Below are positions 1-11,130 of a stretch of DNA of 64,000 nt, piece after piece. Where the stretch lies: positions 1-64,000 of the forward strand of contig WOGZ01000109.1 of the NCBI GenBank assembly GCA_009733775.1, read 5' to 3'. Under the pieces are notes generated by a model. The model saw only the letters and a list, made by a program, of their open reading frames with translations. It was not told the DNA's origin and did no database searches. Both the position numbers and the translations under genes were made by a program. Source of the stretch: Alectoria sarmentosa. Its lineage: Eukaryota; Ascomycota; Lecanoromycetes; Lecanorales; Parmeliaceae. The first letter of the stretch is position 1. The number at the start of each line of letters is the position of its first letter.

Positions 1-3000
1 TTCAATTGAAAATAATTATTAATTAAATGTTTCGAAGATATAAAATAAATTATAAACACACTTTTTCGATTTTTATAGCGTTGAGATATCGCTTTTTAAA
101 AAAAAAAGATAATATTATAAACGTATCTTACATTTTTAATAAAATTAACTTTTTTTTAATATTACATTTTTTTAACATTATTCGATTAAGCATAACGTGT
201 TTTAGCAGAGACATTTATTTTTATATAAATGTTTTCTTTTTATATATATATTTTCTTTTCATTTAATTGTCTTATTTAATACACTTATATAATATAACTT
301 TATATTAATTTTAACAATCATAATCAAATTTCGAAGACTTCGAAAACTTTAAAGATTTTGAAAATTTTGAAGATTTAATTAATATAATTATATAATTTTT
401 TTTTCATTTTCTTTTTCGTTTTTTTTTTTCGTTTTTTTATTGAATCTCGCGCAATTTTATTGTTTTATTAATTTAAATTAATTTTCACTCGTTTAAATTA
501 TAATAATTTTTATTATATAAATCTTCGAAATATAAGCTTCGTTCGTGTAAAAAGTTTACGAATATTTATAAATTTATCTTTTATATAAGCGACGGTCGAT
601 TTATATATAATAAAAAATAAATCGATTAATTATTCAAAATCTTTTATAATAAACGCATTTCGTATATAAAAGATTATTAACTTTTTATATCGTTAATGAA
701 AATATATATCTTTAATTGAAATTATTTTAACTCTTTATGTTATTTTTGTTTATATTTTATAATAATAAAAAAAATTTGATATCGTGATAAAATTATTAAT
801 ATAATTTTTCGGTTTTTTTTTCGCGATTTTTTAATATTAATTTAGCGTTTAACGTAAAATATATAATGTTATATAAATAATAATATCGCGAAATATAAAT
901 TAATGAAATCGTATTATTATTATCATTTTTGCGTTTTCAAATTCATTAATATATATATTGCGTTATTATAAAAAAAGCTTTACGATATCTTTAATAATAA
1001 TTTCGAAATTCTTTATTTAAAATTAATTTTTAATTATAATAATTAAAGCGAAAGATTTTATATCGATTGAAAATTTAAACTCTTTTTTTAAAATTGAATT
1101 GTTATTCTCGTTTTTCGAATTAATAATGTTAAAAAAATAAGGTTTTTAATTAATATAACATAAAACAAATTTAATTCGAAAAAGAATAATTTATATTCTC
1201 GTTAAATAAATACAAATTGCGATATTATAACGATTATAAAAATTTTAAAAAAACGCTTATTTAGTTTTAAAAGTAATTATAATAATTGCGTATATAATTC
1301 GAAATTAATAAACGTAAAATTCAATTTAATTTTTTTTAATATAAAAACATTATTTGCAATTAGCGATAATGTTTCGATTAATATATTAAACACAAAATAT
1401 ATATTTAAAGTTTAAAAAAATTGCGTTATAAATATTAATTTAAAGTTTTTTCGCGATTAATAATAATAATGATTAAATTAATTTAATGTATATATTTCGA
1501 TATTATTATAACGTTCAAAAATAATCGTTATATTTTTTCGCAATTAAAAAACAAAAAATTATATAAAATAATTCTTTTAAAGCGTTTACGTTCGTGATAA
1601 TAAATAAAAAAAGTTTATATTTATTTATTTTATATGTGCAATTCATAATTATTACCTCTTAATTCTTTTTCAACATCTTTTAACAAAATGTTCGCGAAAA
1701 AAAAAACGTGTAACACGATTTTTTGAGTTTTTCAAAAATCTAACGTATTATTCGTTTAATATATATAATTATTTGAATAAAACTTATATAAGCGTGAATG
1801 ATTTTAAATTTTAACGACGAATTTTGATTTTCGCATTATAAATATCGCGATGTTTTCAAATAAGATATTTTTCGTTTATATTTTAATATAAGTTATAAAG
1901 AATATCGTTTAATATAATATAATTAATCGTTTCTTTATTAGTTTACTCTTTTATTTAATTAATTAAAACAATTATTCGATAAATTATATGAATTATTCGT
2001 TTATTAAAATCATAATTATAAAACGCGTTTTTAATTTTTAAATATCACGTATTTTTCTTTTTATCGAAATTTAAAATATAATCGAATAAATAATCATTAA
2101 TTCATAAGCTTTTATATTTTTTTTGTTAATTTATAATTTTATAAATCTTTTTTTCACGAGTGCAACGTAATCATATTTTGAATTTTTTTTCTTTTTTATC
2201 TTTATTCGAGCGTTTTATAACGACGATATAATTTTTTTTAAAAACGTGTTTTTGAATTAATGAAATAAAAAGAGTGTTAATAAGCGCAATTAAATTTAAT
2301 AATGATGATAAAAGATTTATAATAATTCGATTAATAAAAGAATAACATTAAATATTTATCTCGAAAGATTTTATTGAAAAAATAATGATTTAATACGAAT
2401 ATGAAATTATCGTAAAAAAAAGATATATTTTTACGAGAGAAGAAGTTTTCTTAATGTAATTATTGTTATTATAAAAATTAAGAATTTTTTTCGCAAATTT
2501 AATATATATATTAAAAAATTATTCGCGTATAAATAATTTTCTTCTCATATTCGTATAAGAAATTAATCTTTAATCTTTATTAATTTTAGCTCTGAGTCAC
2601 GTGATATGATAAATTATTAATATTTGAAAATATACTCGTTTTATTAATCTATTTTTATCTAATTAAAGAGATTACGTATATATATTAAAAGATTATATAT
2701 ATGTATTAAAAAGCTACGTGCGAGTATCAAAAGCCTTTATTAACACACGTAAAAATTACGTCATATTCAAAAGACGTTTTTCATTAAAGAATCAAATTTG
2801 TTCGTATTCAAATCTCATTTTTTTAAGTAATTTAAAGTTTTTTCTTCGAGTAAAATTGTCATAAACACGTTTATATATATATAATTTTAACACCTTTTTC
2901 AAAAATGTAATATTTAATTCGTAATATAAAAATGTCTTATTTTAATTTCAAGTCGTATTATAATGTAGAAAATACGTTTCGTCACGTATATAATATATAT

Positions 3001-3120
3001 GATATTCTCGAGAGCGAAGGAAAAGTAACAGATTTCAATCTTAGATTGACGAATTCTATTTAAACTACTTTTTTACTCTCGTAATGTGATAACGTATTGC
3101 GTGTCTTTTAGCAGTATTGC
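1..3120. repeat. AT-rich, RIP-like non-coding block
   Basis: About 3.1 kb of extreme AT richness, full of TpA runs, with no reading frame that resembles a protein (the longest is a low-complexity F/I/N/Y/L frame at 27-266). Many of the remaining cytosines sit in CpG (for example TCGAA, GCGAA and ATCGCG strings around 780-1080), while CpA and TpG are scarce. That is the residue expected when repeat-induced point mutation turns CpA into TpA. Composition returns to normal within roughly 100 bases near 3.06-3.13 kb. No terminal repeats or transposase motifs survive by eye. It is probably a degraded transposon or subtelomeric/centromeric-type isochore; which one cannot be decided here. Confidence 0.75.
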
Positions 3121-3124
3121 GTGT
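3094..3124. repeat. 11-bp direct repeat at isochore edge
   Basis: GTATTGCGTGT occurs at 3094-3104 and again at 3114-3124, exactly where the AT-rich block gives way to normal sequence. It could be a chance or local duplication, or a relic of an insertion junction. Confidence 0.4.
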
Positions 3125-3305
3125 TTAACGAAGGCCAGAAATTGATTTCTTTTGTGTTAATAATATATAAGTGTATATGTCCTCCGTTACCCCGTATACT
3201 ATATAAGATCTATACAAACAATCTCGTCGCTGATCTCTTTTCTGTAAGTGCAATGATCATCGACTACGTAAGCACGTTCCAGCCTGACTTAGACATTTTC
3301 ACCCA

Positions 3306-3881
3306 TTAACAGTCACCATCATCAAGTAACCTCTGCCGCTTGTTGTGTCGTCTCCTAATCTCGTTACCAGGGCTTTCGGTCTTCTGTACGGCGACTCCTG
3401 ATTTTGATTCTATTTGACTAGAATCGTGTGTCTTTGACGACTCTGTCGGTAGATGCAAATCTGTAAAGCAACCCAACGAAAGTAACGAGTCCGGTGGCGG
3501 CTTATGAGACCTTAAAGTTTCTGTTTTCTGAGTTGGCGGTGAATTGATTAAGACCGGTTCCAGCGCCAACCAGCGTGGAAACGATTGCACCAATCTTGAT
3601 CCAAGGTCATAGGCCGCCTTCCTAACGTATCCATACTTTTCATACTCGAGAACACGAAATAGTGCCTCACCATCATCCGTACCATAAATTCGGATGAAAC
3701 TGTCCCTCGATATCATTGACAGGCTTGCGCCAAGGCACTGCAGCTTTGACGCTAGTTCCTCAGCTTGTTCTTGGTTGATGGAAGGTTTATTTGTCAAAAA
3801 AAACTCTGTGAGGAATTTTCTGACTTCTTGAGGGGTTGAGGTTGAGAGGGGGGCAGAAGGGTTACCGATCTGTCGTTCCAT
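3306..3881 (-). CDS. Small hypothetical protein, SAM-like helical segment
   Basis: The reading frame stays open from 3965 but has no ATG before 3881 (revcomp of 3879-3881), which is chosen as start and gives 191 aa. A helical middle (roughly residues 15-90) contains SISRDSF-like and FRVLEYEKYGYV-like elements. These resemble the SAM-like fold of many short fungal hypothetical proteins (a stretch ending in VLxxxxYGYV). The C-terminus is polar and basic (EIRRRHNKRQRLL), suggesting a nuclear signal. It lies directly beside the AT-rich block and is divergent from the lipocalin-like gene. An upstream exon could supply another start. No function is assigned; the SAM-like call is inference from pattern. 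Confidence 0.5.
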   Translation of the reverse strand: MERQIGNPSAPLSTSTPQEVRKFLTEFFLTNKPSINQEQAEELASKLQCLGASLSMISRDSFIRIYGTDDGEALFRVLEYEKYGYVRKAAYDLGSRLVQSFPRWLALEPVLINSPPTQKTETLRSHKPPPDSLLSLGCFTDLHLPTESSKTHDSSQIESKSGVAVQKTESPGNEIRRRHNKRQRLLDDGDC

Positions 3882-4267
3882 TGATGTTGTATTAGGAGTA
3901 ACTGATTGGGTTGTTGGAGTTGGTGAGAAAGTTGTTGGTGATGAAGGATTTTCACCAATTTTCAAATTTACAGATCGAGGAGTCCATACTTAATTTAGAA
4001 ACCAAGCTAGTTGTAGCGGGCCGATTCCGACAGCCGATAAGCGACTATCAATCTGTTGTTTGACAGACCCTTGCGAGCCTTGGTTTCAGGTCAGTCCGGA
4101 TAGTCAATGTTTCATTCCCGTAACTCGCCCTTCCTCATATGCCTCAATCCTGAAGATTGAGGGCGAGTTTTACCCATTCATTAAGACCCCATTACTCTTT
4201 GAGGACCACCCTTTTTCAATCCTCCCCAGACACCAATCGCTCAAGTTCACTTCCAAGCTCGTCAACA

Positions 4268-5031
4268 ATGGCAGCACCACCTGAAAGAACGCTCCAAGAT
4301 CTTAACGGAGTATGGACGATGGTTTGCTTCTCAATCCAATGCCTCGCCCAATGCTGAAATACCCTCAGAACAAGTCTCTGTCCGATGACTACGACCGTAT
4401 TCTCCAGATGGTAGCCTTCTCAATCACCGCAATCACCTCCCCGTCTGACACCCCAACCAGCAAGGTGTATCCTGGTTCCTCCGCAAGGCCATCTCCTATG
4501 CCACCATCACTCTCACCATATCCCAATACATCGACAACACCGAAAACAAATACACCCACATCGACATCTCCCAAGTAGCCACCGGCGGCGTCGGCGGCAC
4601 GACGGAGAATCGCGTTCTCGACTACACGTGGCGCGAGCATGAAGACAAGATATTTGGGAAAGTGAAGGGCAAGAGCAGGTGGGTCAAGTTGGGGGACATT
4701 GACGAAGACGACTTCTTGAAGACTGGGTACGACGATATGGAGGGAGAGCATGTGCAGGCTTTGGCGGAGAGCGACGACAACGGGTGGACGGCGGATCAGG
4801 TATGGGGGTTTGAGCAGGTGGATGGCAAGAGGCATTATGTGAGGCATGTTGTCGTGAGGAAAGGGGATGATTGGAAGCTGGCGAGGTTGGTGTATGACTA
4901 CAAAGGGTGAGCTTTGAGCCTATATTTCTCCGCTGCTGGACGTGTCGACGGACCTGAGGGTGCTAATCTTTTCAATCAGGCCGTTGGAAAAGAAGTCTGA
5001 CGAGGATGATGGTCTGGCATACGGAGAATAG
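4268..5031 (+). CDS. Lipocalin-like conserved fungal protein
   Basis: Four exons: 4268-4321, 4369-4410, 4461-4906, 4980-5031. The first donor is GTTTGC, the others are GTAGCC and GTGAGC; the branch site TGCTAAT is visible in intron 3. The product begins MAAPPERTLQDLNGVWTM, continues with KSLSDDYDRILQMQG, has WREHEDKIFGKVKGKSRWV in the middle and ends with VVRKGDDWKLARLVYDYKG plus a short acidic tail. LNGxWxMNKxLSDD at the N-terminus and a C-terminal RLVYDYKG are typical of a cytosolic ascomycete family with a lipocalin/fatty-acid-binding beta-barrel-like fold. No signal peptide is seen. The ligand is unknown. Its length (about 197 aa) fits the family as I remember it. Family call fairly sure, function not. 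Confidence 0.75.
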
Positions 5032-5817
5032 ACGCGGCCCCTGCCTTTCCAACGAATGATGAATAGAGGGAAACGGAGTTGCTGTGCATATGTGGATAGG
5101 GGTAATCTCTGGGCTTTTCTGATCAGCTGCTAGAATCTCACTTTTTCAACAGCGCAGCGGTTGCTCTGTGAGAGGCGTACATATAAACACGGATTTACAT
5201 AAGGATTTGTCGCCTCAGCTTTCAAGAAGAAATATTGAGGAGTTGAGATCCTTGCGATTCCATGTGAACTTCGCGTATCAACCCGGAAGAACAATGTATC
5301 TTCCATGATCATCTGTCCAAGGAAAAAACTTCCACACCGCAAGAAGCACTGCGTTGAAATTTGTCATTGTCGAAACATTAAGGATTTGCGCAGTTCCGAC
5401 TACCGCTATGTCTGGAACATAGCCTGAAGCTCGACATCACCGGAATTGCATCAAGCACAGTCAACTCTTCGGTCCCAAAGGAAGTTCATAAAATAAGAAC
5501 CGGTGCTTTCTAGTCAATTCAATACCTCCAAACTTCACTACAAAATTGAACTCATCCTAACGATTCATCTCCAAGCAAGCACCCCGGATTCACATCCATA
5601 CAGAACCCCCAAAATCATCAATCAAAATACCACAACACCAGCCGGCTAGTACCAGAAACTAACATTCTGCAACCCCTGAACCTCGCTCGAAAAAAGGACC
5701 CCAACGTCAGCTCATTCCGCAAATCCACCACCTCGGCCGGCTCGAACTCAAAAGTGTGCATAATGGCAACTTTGGCGGAACCCGCCTTGTCCAACTTACG
5801 TCCCTCGGTTTAACGAG
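5032..5817. other. Intergenic, nothing recognised
   Basis: No supported gene. The stretch 5520-5700 is A/C-rich. The short frames here show no conserved motif. Confidence 0.5.
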
Positions 5818-6870
5818 TCAATTCCGCCACCAAAGGACGTCGCCACTGGTACAGTCTGTTGTGTCCAAAGCATCGTCGTCGTCAATCATCTCGTAAATCC
5901 GCATATCGGCATATGGAAAGCGTAGCCATTCCCGAGCGCTCTTTGCAAGCTGCATCCAAGTTCGATCTGAACCTGCATGAAGCCCAAAATCACGCAGAAC
6001 AAGATTCTTGAGTGTGTCTTTGTGGTCTTCGAAGAAATCGAGCAGATTAGCAATGGTGACCTTCATGCGGCGGAATCTCATTGCCTGGAGGGCGGGCCAT
6101 TTCTTCACCAACACGCTTAGGCTATCGTCTGCGTGCAAGCAAAAGTTGATGAAGCCAAGCAATAAAGTTCGCAATCGCTCCGTGAAAGGAAGGATCTCCA
6201 AAAGATTGTCCATGTTCCCATCGTAGTAATCGTGACCCAGAGTCCGCCCATGGACGTCGAATTGCAAGTCGAGAATTGTGAGGTCTGCGAATGTGTTCTT
6301 GCACACGGCCGGAAACGTTCTGTTGCCGAAGAAGTCAATGTCTCTGAGGGATGAAAGCGGAAGTCTCATCTTGATGGGCTCTGCTGTTATGGAATTTGAC
6401 GTATTGCCGATATGGAGGTCCTTCAGCTTGACCTCGGCCAATTCCAGTGCCTCCAAAGAAGATGAAAATACGACGATCCCAGAATTGATAACGCTCTCCA
6501 TCCGAGTTATGGTATGTCCAGTACGATAAGCCATAGAGCGTGTCTGAGAAGCGTTGAGCTTGCGCTCCGTTCTGAAAATAAGCAACTCCGCGCGGATGCC
6601 TGGACGGTCCACCTGTAAGGGAATTCTTCTTTAGGTTTAGGAGACCGGCCAATGCTTCGCGTAAAACTTGGACGTCTTCGCCATTGCGCAAGATGCTCTC
6701 CTGTTCATCAAAGAGCTGACAGTAGAGATTGAAAGCACGTCTTGCCTGGAAATCAGAGACACTCGCCGGAAGAGCGGGGTGAAAGACCTTCCAATGAGTA
6801 AGATTTCATATCATTTGGGTGTCGTCATAGATCACAAGCTTGACTGTGCTCTTGAAGAATTGCCTTGAAA
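5818..6870 (-). pseudogene. F-box family pseudogene
   Basis: Decayed paralogue of the F-box gene at 8859-10509. Reading from 6870 downwards, one frame gives VKLVIYDDTQ, then an in-frame TGA at 6806-6808, then the stretch around LYCQLFDEQE and LREALAGLLNLKK. Homology then moves to another frame near 6470-6500 and continues with LKDLHIGN, MRLPLSSL, LDLQFDVHGRTLGHDYYDG and FFEDHKDTLKNL to the stop at 5818. The matching strings in the paralogue are CVKHLVFDDTQ, LLQGLPQLTKL, LDELHIGN, MGLPLSSL, LDLQIDLNPRLKGHDY and FFARHKDTLTTL. The F-box end upstream of 6870 is not recognisable, and a further stop TAA lies at 6872-6874. An intron cannot easily explain the stop and frame change together. Confidence 0.75.
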
Positions 6871-7265
6871 ATTATCCCTGTATGCCTTCTTCGCTGCTTG
6901 CTCCTTTCTTGCTTGTTCCTTTGTGGCTTGCACGTCATTCGCCTTTCTAATCTTATGGTTATCGGCCACATGTACCGCTGACATGACCTAAGATGCAGCC
7001 TCTTGTGTTTTCCTAGGCTTGTAGACTTCCTCTTCGATGACTCGCCGGAGCTCGGTCTGGGTCCGGCTCAAGATGTTTTTAGATCTTTGATAGCTATAGG
7101 ATTTCCAGATACTTCAACAACCTAGGCGTAGTGCCGAAGGAGAGTGCTCACTTTCTGAAACGCCGCACAAGCCTCTGTCGGCCTCGACCAGTGAGCGTCT
7201 CCGCTCGCAGGACAGCTTGTCATGCAACTGGATGTGCCATTTTATTTCGTTACTACGCAATCTGT
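6871..7265. other. Intergenic, nothing recognised
   Basis: Between the two pseudogenes. It may include the lost 5' part of the F-box pseudogene and downstream sequence of the GT34 relic, but no motif is readable. Confidence 0.4.
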
Positions 7266-8130
7266 CTAGGTACTGTTCCATATACTTGAATCTCTTGTCC
7301 TTTCACCAGAAAAGCGAATCAGGAGGTCTCCAGGTTGCTCGTCACGGAAAACAGCTCTTGGTTCTTGGTAGCCCTGGAACCATTCGATAGGTTGTTGGAT
7401 CACATATGTGTGGTACCGAGGTCGGTTCATGATCCATGTCATCGCGTCTTGGTTGGCGCTGTTTCCGAATTTGATGTGTGTCTGAACCTGTTTAAGCACA
7501 TAGACCTTGGTCAGCATCTTCACACTCCACGCGTTAACGCGAATAAAAAGGACCCCATGGTCGAAGCTGTTCCAGTTTTTAGCACCAACGATGTGAATAA
7601 TAGGAAAAGAGTCGACAGGCGGCAAAATTATTACCCATGTCACATTCGAGTTCATACTATAAGTGTCGGCGTGGAACCAGACCAGCCACTCCGCATGCTC
7701 GTCCTCTGGCTAAGCCATCTCGGAAATCAGAAGCGATAACGTGCATGACGGCTTGCTGAAACAGAACTCCAGCCAACTGTCACTGCCTATAATACTTTGG
7801 CGTAAAACGTGAGTTGGGTAGCCCCATCTCTTCCCATGTTCGATGTGAAAGTTCAAATTCTGTTCGTCAATCTCGTCGGGAGAGCTGCGAAAGAGCATGG
7901 TGACTTGACATAATTTGGGGCCGGCATTACCGTCTAGTATCTTATCTATAGGCGTTTGCTGAGTTAGAGTGCCTCGCTGTGGAAGGCAGGCTAAAGGCCC
8001 GTTTCGTTCTGAAGAGCAATTGACCTCGTTGCAATATTCTGTGACTTTCAGCTGGTACAGAATGGATGGCAATATTATAACTTGCGCGAACCCTCTTGCT
8101 GACCGCCTAAGCGAAACCTCCTGGTTTGAG
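7266..8130 (-). pseudogene. GT34 (GMA12/MNN10-like) glycosyltransferase pseudogene
   Basis: One frame carries the core of the fungal galactosyl/mannosyl-transferase GMA12/MNN10 family: HGKRWGYPTHVLRQSI, a break, PEDEHAEWLVWFHADT, FDHGVLFIRVNAWSV, then PIEWFQGYQ and PGDLLIRFSG. The family normally reads ...KPEDE...WFDADT; here the Lys codon is TAG (7710-7712), in frame with both halves. The metal-binding DxD is changed to HAD. The family's N-terminal membrane anchor is not recognisable above about 8130. Intact members are Golgi type II enzymes adding galactose or mannose to glycans. The stop and the lost catalytic Asp together support a dead gene. It sits between the two F-box paralogues. Confidence 0.75.
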
Positions 8131-8858
8131 CAATATTTTTGTTTGCGTAAGCTCTTTTAGAGCAAGCTGTCAGAGTACCTGTCGGGAAACTCGAGCCATG
8201 GTGCTTATCGAGTCTTGGGATGTGCGCGAGGAAGTCGGGCTCAACGAGTCGAATCTCAACTGGAAGGAAACTCTGGACATGAAAGGTAGAAGGAATTGAT
8301 ATGTATTTGTATTCGATGAACAACAATTGTGGTTGCTTGAAAATGAGAGAGCCTGACCCTTGGCGACTACTTACAAACAGCGACAGGCGATCAAGCAGTA
8401 ATTATGACCTAGCAAGCTTGTAGCACATTGAAAGGAATATGCCGAAGAATCTTTCAACATATCATGCAAGTTAGATGAATCAACGACCTCCGACAAAGAG
8501 GGTGGAGTTAGATCGAGGGCATAGTTGAAGAGATTGCATATACCTCCCAGGCTTCGCTCAATACATCGACAGTGAAAATAAACAAGGCATAGAGATCGAA
8601 ATTCTGCTAAGATCAAGAATCAGTATTTCAGGCTTGGTGTCAGATGGCAGCTGAAACGGAACCAATCCTCAAAATTCCGAGAAAATCAATGTTAATGGGG
8701 ACCTTGCGCTGATTAAAGCGTCCTTTCAAACAGATGGATCACAGATGACACATTGTTCCGGGCTGCTACCCAAATCTGACTTGTAAAGGCGGGCATGGCT
8801 CTCACTGTGACTCTCTCCAACAGGAATAAGTGATGGCAATTGACCGAAAACCTTGCGG
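8131..8858. other. Intergenic, nothing recognised
   Basis: Possible lost 5' part of the GT34 relic plus downstream sequence of the F-box gene. The short frames are not conserved-looking. Confidence 0.4.
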
Positions 8859-10509
8859 TCAGTGACGATTAATCGCCTGAGTATCAATCTGCACCAATCC
8901 CCCACATCGATCACAAGCACTATTTTGGCAGCTAAAAACTTGGGGCATGTCCCTAGCTGTCGCTGCATTAATTGGTTCCACCCCTGCACTAGCCCTCTCA
9001 ACGTCACTTGACTCACGGGTTGTTGGCGTAGCTTTACACCCTTCACCTAGAATGACAGCGAGTTCTTCTTCAGTACTATTGAGCTGCCAACCGCTGATAT
9101 CAGAGTCATTACCCCATTCGTACACGTCAAGCTCTGCGTAGTCCAAGTGAAGCAATTGGCCGCCTCGCTGCGCAATTTCCAGCCAAGTATGCGGCGTGTT
9201 TGGCTCGAAGCCAACGTGGTAGAGGAGCAGGGTGGTCAGTGTATCCTTATGCCTGGCGAAGAAGTTGAGTAGGCTATCAGGATCGACGCGCACGTAATCA
9301 AGCTTGATTGCTACAAGAACGGGCCAGGTGTTGCTCATCAGTCTTTGAGTATCGTGTACATTGAAGGCCATTCTCCATTGAGTGACGCCAAAAGCAAGGC
9401 GCTTTAATCGGGTTGTTGATGATAATATCTGGAACAGAGGCTCGAAGTGTCTTTCAGTGTAATCGTGACCTTTGAGTCTGGGATTTAGGTCAATCTGCAG
9501 GTCGAGTTCTGTGAGATAGCTGAATACATTGTGAGCATTCGCCGTGAGCCTCGCTTGGTCTGTGGCATTGGGTGCCATGAGTGAAGATAAGGGCAGGCCC
9601 ATCTTCAGCGGTCTAGGATAGCTTTGCCAATTGCCGATATGCAACTCATCGAGGCGTATTTCTGCGAAGGAAAGGGCCTGGAAAAGATGCTGAACGCGGT
9701 GACTGCCCCACGGCTCGTAGTACGCTTTGTTTTCTTTATGATAAGACCAGTGTGATGCAGCGACCTCAGTATCAGCCAAGTCCCAGGTACGAGGACCCGC
9801 TGGAAGTCGAAGCCAGGAAAGGTGTGAGGGACCTCCAATTACAGATACTTTTCTCAATTTCGTAAGTTGGGGCAGTCCTTGCAAGAGCGTAGCGAGATCT
9901 CTCGAGGTGACCCGTATCTGCTCCTGATCGCGGTAACGCCGGTGAAACGCATCGCGGGCTGCGACTTGTTCGGAACGGCACATGTACTCTTCTGTCAGTG
10001 CTGCAGAGTGTCGCTCCTGACGAAGCAGTCTCTTCGGTAGCTGAGTGTCGTCGAAGACCAGATGTTTCACACATTCAGCAACATGCGGATCCCGGATGAT
10101 GTGTTCGAAACGTCTGATAGATTCAGACCGAGAAGCAAAGTAGATTTGCTCGAAGATGTGCTCTCTGCTGACGCTGGCCCAGCGTTCGCAAGATAGTCTG
10201 ACGAGCTTAAGAATTCTTGGTGGAACACTCTGGAAAATCTGGTGTAGTATCTCGTTTGGAAGCTTGTCGATATGACCTGACACATGATTCAGTGTACACG
10301 TCTTCTTAATGGTGAAGATTATAGCGGGTTATTGATGTATAGTGGCATGATAAGGCCAAGAAGACATGCGATTTGACCTAGGTCAGCTGCCAGAGTCCCA
10401 GGCGATCCACAACTTTACCGTTCAGTGATTTAAGGTAGAGGCAGGGACGGGAAAATTCTTACTACATACAAGTCTGAGTAGCCACCGTTAAGCTGCTGGT
10501 CGAAGCCAT
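8859..10509 (-). CDS. F-box protein
   Basis: The long frame 8859-10283 opens with IDKLPNEILHQIFQSVPPRI, a clear N-terminal F-box, then KLVRLSCERWASVSREHIFEQIYF. About 380 aa follow without recognisable repeats, apart from short leucine-rich stretches. F-box proteins bind Skp1 in SCF ubiquitin ligases and choose substrates with the C-terminal part. The frame has no ATG before the F-box (10283 is GTG). The best model I find adds a 40-nt first exon 10470-10509 (starting MASTSSLTVATQT), with donor GTATGT and acceptor CAG before 10276, giving 485 aa. Exon 1 is the uncertain part. The decayed paralogue lies 2 kb downstream. A substrate cannot be predicted. Confidence 0.65.
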
Positions 10510-11130
10510 GCTGTTTGATGTACTATGGTGGTACCAAGCCGATGTTAGGATTTCGGCACAGTAGAGGAGTCTACCATGACGGACATTAGTCCCAAGAACA
10601 TGAAAGACGCTCGTCGTTCAGGTATGGGAGACTCACTTGAAGTGTTCGAGTAGCGGCCTAACGATGCTTGTTTGAGAGGAAAGAAATGAAGATTGGAGGG
10701 GAAGTGCTACTGGGAATAGTGCCGGAGAAGCATTTGGCCGTAAACAAATGGGACTAATCCCCATCAATCGATTGGGAATCGACAATATGAAAGCCTGACA
10801 GGTCCAAATTTTCAATAGAACAAATACTTTTACGCCGCATTGTCGAAATGAAGAGGCGAAGTCCAGTCACATTCGACGACAGATTTGGAAAGCGAACCAC
10901 GCACTTGTGACACTGCTGTGGACAGAGGCAACCTCAGTATCGTGAGGGCAACATTCCCATCAGCAAAGATAGCGACGTTATCAGTAGAGTATCATCATCA
11001 GAAAAACGTCAGAGTGAAAAAAATGCCTGACCAATGCTAATTCAGACATGCGATTGGGGTATATGTCCATGATCAGACCAGAGATGACGTGGTTTAACAC
11101 ACTAAGCAAAGACATTTTTCTTCACACCAG
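10510..11130. other. Intergenic, nothing recognised
   Basis: Upstream of the F-box gene and downstream of dynamitin. No conserved frame, RNA gene or repeat found. Confidence 0.4.

Noticed and set aside
27..266. 79-codon frame in the AT-rich block
   Set aside because: F/I/N/Y/L-only composition is a by-product of AT richness.
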